DNA of 52,753 nt from Bradyrhizobium oropedii (GTDB taxonomy: Bacteria > Pseudomonadota > Alphaproteobacteria > Rhizobiales > Xanthobacteraceae): the NCBI RefSeq assembly GCF_020889685.1, contig NZ_JACMYO010000041.1, positions 1-52,753 on the forward strand, given 5' to 3'. Positions 47,210 to 52,753 of this stretch are shown here, in pieces. The number at the start of each line of letters is the position of its first letter. Within the stretch, counting starts at the first letter, position 1. The translations under genes were made by a program, and so were the position numbers. The notes beneath the pieces were generated by a model. It was not told the DNA's origin and did not search any database. It worked only from the letters and a program-made list of their open reading frames with translations.

Positions 47210-48838
47210 TCAGTTCACGCCTGATGCGCGCGCCAGCGCCGCATCGAGTGCCGGCCGCGTCGCGTTCCGAAAGCGGGCCGCGACGTAGCCGTCCGGCCGC
47301 AGCAGATAGGCGGTGCCGGGCGCGGCATCGTAGCGCTTGCCGGCAAGGCCGTGTGCGTCGACCAGCCCGCCCTCGCCGCCGACCTGGATGGAGCCGACGC
47401 CGTCAGGCACATCGGCCGCCGCACCATTGCCAAACTCCAGCAGCGTGAAGCGCGTTCCCTGCCTGATGAAAACCTCGGTCAGATAGCTGGAACCACCGCC
47501 CGGCTCCGTCACCGGGGCATCCAGCATCGAGGCGCCCGGCCGCGGGCCGCCGCGCCAGTCGTCGCGATCGCCGCTCGACAGCGGCGTATCGTAGACCGAC
47601 GGCACCGACAGCCGGCCGCCATTGACCATGCGCTTGCCGAACTCGGTATCCTTCGCAAGCGACAGCACCGCCTGGCGCAGCCGCGCCTCCTGCTTCGTCA
47701 CCGGCGCCATGAAATCGGTCGAGCGGGTTGACTCGCGGATGTTCTCGTCCGCCGCCGCGCTGCGCTCGATGTGATAGCTCTCCAGCAAGCCTTCCGGCGA
47801 CAGCCGGCGCAGGACGCGGTCGAGCTTCCACGCCAGATTCTCGGCGTCCTCGAGCCCGGAATTGGCGCCGCGCGCGCCGAACGGCGAGACCTGATGTGCG
47901 GAATCGCCGGCGAAGATCACGCGGCCATGGATGAACTTGGCCATCCGGCGGCACTGGAACTTGTAAAGCGAGATCCATTCGAACTCGAACTTGTCGTGCC
48001 CGAGCATGCGCTCGATCCGCGGCCGGACGTTCTCGGGCTGCTTCTCAGCCACCGGATCGGCATCGGGATTGAGTTGCAGATCGATCCGCCAGATGTCGTC
48101 CGGCTGCTTGTGCAGCAGCGCCGAGCGCCCGGCATGGAATGGCGGATCGAACCAGAACCAGCGTTCGGTCGGGAACGCCGCGGTCATCTTGACGTCGGCG
48201 ATCAGGAACTGGTCCTCGAACACCTGCCCTGCGAAATCGGCGCCGACCATCTGCCGCAGCGAGGAACGGGCACCGTCACAGGCGACGACAAAGGACGCAT
48301 GCACCTGGTAGGCGCCCTCAGGCGTCGCGATCGTCAGCGCGACGCCATCGTTGCGGCTTTCCAGCGCGATCACCTTGTTGCGCCAGCGCAGATCGATCTC
48401 AGGCAGCTGCTCGACCCGATCGACCAGATAGGCCTCGGCATAGAACTGCTGGAGATTAATGAAGGCGGGCCGCTTGTGCCCCTCTTCGGGAAGAAGGTTG
48501 AACTGGTAGAGCTGCGAGGCGCCGTGGAAAATCTTGCCGACGCTCCACACCACGCCCTTCTCGACCATGCGGTCGCCGACGCCGAGGCGATCCCAGAACT
48601 CCAGCGAGCGTTTCGAGAAGCAGATCGCGCGCGAGCCTTCGCCGATCCGGTCGGCATCGTCGAGCAGCACCACACGCTGGCCGCGCTGCGCCAGATCGAT
48701 CGCGAGCGACAATCCCACCGGCCCGGCACCGACCACGACGACCGGATGCTCCGCGATATTGGCGCCCGACCGCTCCTGGTCGGGGTGGCGGCGATAGCCG
48801 AACTGGGTTTTGGCCTGTGCCGAATTGGCTGATGCCAT
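47210..48838 (-). CDS. FAD-dependent aromatic monooxygenase (MhpA/PHBH class)
   Basis: The 542-aa class A flavoprotein has the dinucleotide fold VVVVGAGPVGLSLAIDLAQRG near residue 33, the DG-like FVVACDGARSSLRQMVGADF, and the FAD ribityl motif VIFAGDSAHQVSPFGARGANSGLEDAENLAWKL. A C-terminal thioredoxin-like domain follows, as in MhpA and related phenol hydroxylases. It uses NAD(P)H and oxygen to hydroxylate a phenolic ring. Being first in the hmgA-fahA operon, it may make homogentisate from 2- or 3-hydroxyphenylacetate, or feed a related ring; this is inference. It is divergent from a MarR regulator. Confidence 0.9.
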   Translation of the reverse strand: MASANSAQAKTQFGYRRHPDQERSGANIAEHPVVVVGAGPVGLSLAIDLAQRGQRVVLLDDADRIGEGSRAICFSKRSLEFWDRLGVGDRMVEKGVVWSVGKIFHGASQLYQFNLLPEEGHKRPAFINLQQFYAEAYLVDRVEQLPEIDLRWRNKVIALESRNDGVALTIATPEGAYQVHASFVVACDGARSSLRQMVGADFAGQVFEDQFLIADVKMTAAFPTERWFWFDPPFHAGRSALLHKQPDDIWRIDLQLNPDADPVAEKQPENVRPRIERMLGHDKFEFEWISLYKFQCRRMAKFIHGRVIFAGDSAHQVSPFGARGANSGLEDAENLAWKLDRVLRRLSPEGLLESYHIERSAAADENIRESTRSTDFMAPVTKQEARLRQAVLSLAKDTEFGKRMVNGGRLSVPSVYDTPLSSGDRDDWRGGPRPGASMLDAPVTEPGGGSSYLTEVFIRQGTRFTLLEFGNGAAADVPDGVGSIQVGGEGGLVDAHGLAGKRYDAAPGTAYLLRPDGYVAARFRNATRPALDAALARASGVN

Positions 48839-48938
48839 TGCGTGACCCTGGATGTTCCCTTGTGCCGGCTTTTGGCTGCGGCTTGTGTGACCGGTTTGCG
48901 ACCAGGACCTTGCGAGCCGGCCGCGACCTTGCTAAATT

Positions 48939-48965
48939 AGTCTCACTTGCAACTATCTTAAACTC
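48939..48965. promoter_or_regulatory. Possible MarR operator
   Basis: The stretch TAGTCTCACTTGCAACTATC between the divergent monooxygenase and MarR genes has a TTGCAA core with partly matching flanks (ACTTGCAACT). MarR proteins bind such short inverted repeats between divergent genes. The symmetry is modest. Confidence 0.3.
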
Positions 48966-49003
48966 CCAGTCGGGCCCGACGTCAACTCAAATTGGAGGAA
49001 TTT

Positions 49004-49564
49004 TTGGCCAGGACCTCTGCAAGCCAGCCTCCAGCCCGGCCGCGCAGCACCGTGGAAGCGGACGCGCGCGACGATGTCGCGACGGCGAAGAAGCGTCTCG
49101 ATCTCTTTCATTTCATGTCGTTCCGCCTGAACCGGCTGGCGGCCGAGGTGTCCTCGGCGCTGTCTAGCGAATATCAGGCGCGCTACGGCCTCGACATTCC
49201 GGAGTGGCGCGTGCTCGCGACGCTCGGCTTCCGCAGCGATCCTTGCAGCGCGCAATACATCGCGCATTGCACCCGCACGCATAAATCCACCATCAGCCGC
49301 GCGGTATCGGCACTGATGGAACGCGAAATCGTCGAGCGCGTCGAGAACGCCAACGACCGCCGCGAATTCCGCCTGCGACTGACCAGGAAGGGCCAGGCGC
49401 TGTACGAGGAGTTGATCCCGGGCCTGTTGCGCAAGGAGCAGGAGATCTTGTCCTGCCTGTCCGCGCAGGAACGGCGCGACCTCGGACGCCTGCTCGGCAA
49501 GGTCGAGACCAGCCTCGAGTTGGTGCAGACCAGCGAAGAGGCCGACGCGAAGGACGTGTATTAG
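49004..49564 (+). CDS. MarR-family transcriptional regulator
   Basis: The protein (186 aa from TTG 49004) has the MarR winged-helix domain: IPEWRVLATLGF, then AQYIAHCTRTHKSTISRAVSALMEREIVERVENANDRREFRLRLTRKG, and dimerising helices at both ends. TTG at 49004 has GGAGG 5 bases upstream and is preferred to TTG 48992. Its divergence from the monooxygenase-hmgA-fahA operon suggests it represses that operon until an aromatic ligand binds, as HmgR/HpaR-type regulators do. Confidence 0.92.
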   Translation: MARTSASQPPARPRSTVEADARDDVATAKKRLDLFHFMSFRLNRLAAEVSSALSSEYQARYGLDIPEWRVLATLGFRSDPCSAQYIAHCTRTHKSTISRAVSALMEREIVERVENANDRREFRLRLTRKGQALYEELIPGLLRKEQEILSCLSAQERRDLGRLLGKVETSLELVQTSEEADAKDVY

Positions 49565-49598
49565 GGCGGCTCTCTTCCGAGCATAGCCGCCCAAACCC

Positions 49599-49719
49599 GT
49601 CATCCTGAGGTGCGAGCCTTGCGGCGCAATTGCGTCGCTGGGCGAGCCTCGAAGGATGCACGGCCACAGTCGGGCCGTCGTGCTTCGAGACGGCCGCTGC
49701 GCGGCCTCCTCAGCATGAC
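49599..49719. repeat. Palindromic repeat, family E
   Basis: The 121-bp element starts GTCATCCTGAGGTGCGAGCC and ends CCTCCTCAGCATGACG, nearly inverse ends. Inner parts (GGCCGCTGCGCGGCC, CGGCCACAGTCGGGCCG) form more hairpins. It lies between the convergent marR and dehydrogenase genes. Confidence 0.8.
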
Positions 49720-49761
49720 GGTGATGGGACTACGCGCGCAATGCCGGCGTGAAATATTGCA

Positions 49762-50643
49762 CTACGCCCTGTCGATATGCTTGGCGATCACAGGGAAGTA
49801 ATAATCGTTCGATCCCTTGTCGATCGCTTCCCGCAACACCGTGCCGATCAGCTCCGCGCCGCGAATCCTGATGCCGGCGTCGGCGGCGAGCTCGAGTGCG
49901 TAGGACAGATCCTTCAGCGCATATTCGGTCGAGAATGCGCGCTCCGGAAATACGCCGGGCACGATCGCTTTCATGCCGTGGTTGCGCAGCGCGAAGCTGT
50001 CGGCCGAGCCCTTCGACAGGGTTTCCAGCAGCAGTTTCGGATCGACGCCATTGTGCTTCGCGACCGCGACGGCCTCGGACAGCGCGTTCACGGTCTCGAA
50101 CAGCACCATGTTGTTGAGGATCTTGGTCACCTGCCCGGCGCCGACATCGCCGCAATTGGTGACGTCGGTGGCAAAGCAGCGGATCAGCGGCTCGATCGCG
50201 GCATAGAGCGCGGGCACCGCGCCGACCATCACGCTAAGCGTGCCGTCCTGCGCCGCCTGCCGGGTGCGCGCGATCGGCGCATCGGCCCAGGCCGCGCCCT
50301 TGGCCTGCAACTGACCGGCGAAATCGCGGGTCTGGCCGACCGAAGACGTGCCGAGATCGACCACGATTTGGCCGGCCCTCGCATTCTTCAGAATGCCGTC
50401 GCCTTCGAACACCGCACGCACGTGTTTGGCGCTCGGCAGGCAGAGGAACAGCACATCGCTCTGCTTGATGACATCGGCGACCGAGCCGGCGATCTCGGCG
50501 CCGTCTGCGCGCACGCGCTCCAGCGGTTCGGCCGAAAGGTCGAACACCACGACGCGCTTGCCGCTCTTCTTGACCAGGTTGCGGCAAATCGGCTCACCCA
50601 TCACGCCGAGGCCGATGAACCCGAGAGTTTTATGATCAGTCAT
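49762..50643 (-). CDS. NAD(P)-dependent 3-hydroxyisobutyrate dehydrogenase-family protein
   Basis: The 293-aa beta-hydroxyacid dehydrogenase has the cofactor fold LGFIGLGVMGEPICRNLVKK at the N-terminus, the DLGTSSVGQTR region and the substrate motif DAPIARTRQAAQDGTLSVMVG, and the catalytic Lys in GDVGAGQVTKILNNM. It oxidises a 3-hydroxyacid or reduces a semialdehyde; relatives include tartronate semialdehyde reductase and HIBADH. Substrate is unknown. The start at 50643 follows AGAAGAAG. It lies 62 bases downstream of the lactonase-like gene, so the two probably form an operon. Confidence 0.9.
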   Translation of the reverse strand: MTDHKTLGFIGLGVMGEPICRNLVKKSGKRVVVFDLSAEPLERVRADGAEIAGSVADVIKQSDVLFLCLPSAKHVRAVFEGDGILKNARAGQIVVDLGTSSVGQTRDFAGQLQAKGAAWADAPIARTRQAAQDGTLSVMVGAVPALYAAIEPLIRCFATDVTNCGDVGAGQVTKILNNMVLFETVNALSEAVAVAKHNGVDPKLLLETLSKGSADSFALRNHGMKAIVPGVFPERAFSTEYALKDLSYALELAADAGIRIRGAELIGTVLREAIDKGSNDYYFPVIAKHIDRA

Positions 50644-50705
50644 ATCGCTTCTTCTTTTGACGTTTCTTGACGTGTTACGGATGGGCCCCGCCGGGATCGG
50701 CGAGG

Positions 50706-51512
50706 CTATTTCGCGAACGACCGCGACGGCGCCAGATGCAGCGCGAACGCATCGACCTTGTCGCTGGCGCGCGGATAGATCTCGCTGACGATCGGATCGT
50801 GACCGGGGATGAAGCGGTCGGGATGACCGGCGAGCCGCTCGACCGTCTCCCAGCCCTGCGCCATGTCTCCGACATTGTAGACGATCGGGAACGGGCTCTT
50901 CTTGTGCAGGTTCGCATAGTAATGCGCGGCGTCGGACGCCAGCACGACCGGACCGCGCGCGGTCTCGACCCGCACCACCTGCAAGCCATCGGAATGGCCG
51001 CCGACGCGATGCACGGTGACGCCGGGCGCGATCTCGCCATCCCCTGAATGGAAGGTGACGCGCTCGCCATAGACGTGGCGCACCATCTGCGTGACATGTT
51101 CGATCGAGAACGGATGGCGCAGCATGCCGTTGCACATGCAGCGGCCGGTCGCGTAGCTCATCTCGCGTTCCTGCAGATGGAATTTGGCGTTCGGGAAGCG
51201 ATCCAGATTGCCGGCGTGGTCGTAATGCAGATGGGTGACGATGACGTCGCGGATCGCATCGGCACTGACGCCGAAGCCGGCCAGCGCGTCGACCGGGTTA
51301 AGCGTCAGCTTGCGGGCGCGCGCCTTAGCCTCCTCGGCGTTGAAGCCGGTGTCGACCAGGATGTCGCGGCCATGGCCGCGGATCAGCCAGACGAAATAAT
51401 CGAGATCCTGCGCCGTGGTGTCATGCGGATCGGGCACCAGGAAGTTGAGGTGGGGCGTGCGCGGCGACATCGTCGCATAGCGCAGGGCGTAGATCTCGTA
51501 GGCGTTTCCCAT
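50706..51512 (-). CDS. MBL-fold lactonase-like hydrolase (N-acyl homoserine lactonase family)
   Basis: The 268-aa enzyme has an intact two-metal site: HLHYDHAGN (HxHxDH), a late His in GGHSDG, Asp in VLASDAAHYY and His in IPGHDP. This set and the short N-terminal LVDTG motif match AHL lactonases and related lactone hydrolases. It may open a lactone whose product is used by the downstream dehydrogenase; quorum quenching is an alternative. The start at 51512 (MGNAYEIYAL) is preferred, since the upstream extension is Arg-rich and not protein-like. Confidence 0.88.
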   Translation of the reverse strand: MGNAYEIYALRYATMSPRTPHLNFLVPDPHDTTAQDLDYFVWLIRGHGRDILVDTGFNAEEAKARARKLTLNPVDALAGFGVSADAIRDVIVTHLHYDHAGNLDRFPNAKFHLQEREMSYATGRCMCNGMLRHPFSIEHVTQMVRHVYGERVTFHSGDGEIAPGVTVHRVGGHSDGLQVVRVETARGPVVLASDAAHYYANLHKKSPFPIVYNVGDMAQGWETVERLAGHPDRFIPGHDPIVSEIYPRASDKVDAFALHLAPSRSFAK

Positions 51513-51886
51513 CGGTTTCGCTCTTGTTTGCGGTCTTGTTGAATGGCTTGCCGTCCCGAACACAAAGCCATCGCCTCGCGCAAAGGTCAAACCGCGCGGA
51601 GTGCGACGAGCGCATGACAACAGGACAGCCCAAGCCACTGTGAGTGCAATCACATTATCGGCTCGCAGGAGCCGGCACCATGCCACGACGGCGATGGCCG
51701 CCATGACCGCGCGCTGTTGCACTGCGGTCCCGCTGATGTCACTGCGATAAACGATGCTGCCGCAGGCCGTTGACGGGGGTTTGGCCGTGGTTTGATAATG
51801 CGATTTCGCTAGAGTAAGGTCCCCGTGGCGCAGGCTGGAAGCGGCGCCATTTCACTGGAATGCCGCGATCTGGATTTGCCGCGATT
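51513..51886. other. Divergent intergenic region before the caspase-like gene
   Basis: About 370 bases between divergent genes. It must hold both promoters. Open frames here look non-coding and I see no clear operator. Confidence 0.45.
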
Positions 51887-52753
51887 ATGAAAATCCGCCT
51901 TGCCTTGCTCGCCACGCTGATTTTTTCAATCGCGTCGCCCACCCTGTGCTTCGCCGCCGGCGACCGTTTCGCGCTGGTCATCGGCAACGCCAAATATCCC
52001 GACGCCGATGCGCCGCTGAAGGAGCCGGTCAACGACGCGCGTGACGTCGCCGACGAGCTCAAGCGCGATGGCTTCACCGTCGAGGTCGGCGAAAACCTGA
52101 CCGGCGACGGCATGCGCCGCGCCTTCGACCGGCTCTATGGCAAGATCAAGCCCGGCTCGGTCGCGTTGGTCTTCTTCTCGGGTTACGGCATCCAGTCGAA
52201 CCGGCAGAGCTACATGATCCCGATCGATGCGCAGATCTGGGCCGAGGCCGATGTACGCCGCGACGGCTTCAGCCTCGAGACCGTGCTCGGCGAGATCAAC
52301 AGCCGCGGCGCCGGGGTGAAGCTCGCCCTGATCGACGCCTCCAGGCGCAACCCGTTCGAGCGCCGCTTCCGCAGCTTCTCGGCGGGCCTCGCTCCGGTGA
52401 TCGCACCGAATGGAACACTGGTGATGTATTCGGCCGCGCTGTCGTCCGTGGTCTCGGACAATGGGAGCGACCGCAGCCTGTTCGTGCGGGAACTCCTGAA
52501 GGAGATCCGCACCCCCGATCTGATGGCCGAGGAGACGCTGAACCGCACCCGCGTCGGCGTCACCCGGGCCTCGCGGCAGGAACAGGTGCCGTGGATCTCG
52601 TCGTCACTGGCCGAGGATTTCTCGTTCATTCCGGGCGGCGCAGCCAATCCAGTCGGCGCAGCCAATCCAAGCGGCGCGCCGGGATCGCCAAATGCTGCGG
52701 CCGCGCCGACCGCATCGCCGTCAACCGAGGTCGCGACGGCGCCGCCGGTCGCG
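51887..52753 (+). CDS. Caspase-fold protein lacking the catalytic dyad (pseudo-orthocaspase), partial
   Basis: The reading frame starts at ATG 51887 and runs off the window end (289 codons seen). A signal peptide (first about 24 residues, ending CFAAG) directs it outside the cytoplasm. The caspase p20 fold is clear: FALVIGNAKYPDA, LKEPVNDARDVADELKRDGF, LVFFSGYGIQ and LALIDASRRNPF. In active members these last motifs read SGHG and DACRNNP; here Tyr100 replaces His and Ser152 replaces Cys. It should be inactive as a protease and may bind or scaffold. After the fold comes an Ala/Pro/Gly-rich linker with a repeated GAANP unit. A further domain probably lies beyond the window. Confidence 0.88.
   Translation, partial: MKIRLALLATLIFSIASPTLCFAAGDRFALVIGNAKYPDADAPLKEPVNDARDVADELKRDGFTVEVGENLTGDGMRRAFDRLYGKIKPGSVALVFFSGYGIQSNRQSYMIPIDAQIWAEADVRRDGFSLETVLGEINSRGAGVKLALIDASRRNPFERRFRSFSAGLAPVIAPNGTLVMYSAALSSVVSDNGSDRSLFVRELLKEIRTPDLMAEETLNRTRVGVTRASRQEQVPWISSSLAEDFSFIPGGAANPVGAANPSGAPGSPNAAAAPTASPSTEVATAPPVA

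Overview
The window looks like a chromosomal segment of an alphaproteobacterium of the Bradyrhizobium type (Nitrobacteraceae). The reasons are its high GC, the otsA-otsB pair behind a MFS gene, a form II coxSLM operon, a homogentisate cluster, and several families of long intergenic palindromes. Species assignment is inference; no search was run.

Left part (1-20.15 kb) is accessory in character. It starts with small genes: a partial ORF, a 79-aa unknown and a cold-shock protein with a clear terminator. An enoyl-CoA hydratase stub follows, then a mobile-type trio of a serine recombinase and two ParB/RepB-like proteins with no ParA. Next come four leftward genes (PAP2/haloperoxidase-like protein, S8 protease, Cys-rich unknown, DUF900 alpha/beta hydrolase), divergent from a winged-helix/TPR regulator. 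Then a nuclease group follows: a PLD-like protein, a RecB/Cas4-like nuclease-SF1 helicase, and a divergent PD-(D/E)XK-like protein whose end appears frameshifted. This part ends at tRNA-Ser(GGA), whose 3' end faces the accessory DNA, as expected for an island boundary.

Middle part (20.2-40.6 kb) is metabolism and signalling. A 173-bp MITE-like element sits inside an older palindromic repeat. A leftward MFS-otsB-otsA trehalose operon follows, with an EcfG-like promoter before otsA, then a chemoreceptor. A FIST (NosP-like) protein is translationally coupled to a hybrid histidine kinase (NahK/ErcS'-like). These converge on a leftward operon of a PQQ alcohol dehydrogenase with the lanthanide-type D-Y-D motif, a MoxJ-like/cytochrome c fusion and two LuxR-type response regulators. 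The arrangement suggests an NO- or redox-linked sensor controlling alcohol oxidation. Divergent from it is coxSLM, whose large subunit has the form II AYRGAGR motif, then a CaiB/BaiF CoA-transferase.

Right part (40.8-52.75 kb) is aromatic amino-acid catabolism. hppD is divergent from an Lrp-type regulator. A leftward operon encodes an FAD monooxygenase, a DUF2783 protein with a 10-Gln tail, a metallo-beta-lactamase-like protein lacking several metal ligands, hmgA and fahA, with a divergent MarR regulator. Together HppD, HmgA and FahA turn 4-hydroxyphenylpyruvate into fumarate and acetoacetate; the maleylacetoacetate isomerase gene is not here. A DUF1272 gene is broken by a 2-bp duplication. 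The window ends with a lactonase-like MBL gene, a 3-hydroxyisobutyrate dehydrogenase-family gene, and a truncated caspase-fold protein with Tyr and Ser in place of the catalytic His and Cys.
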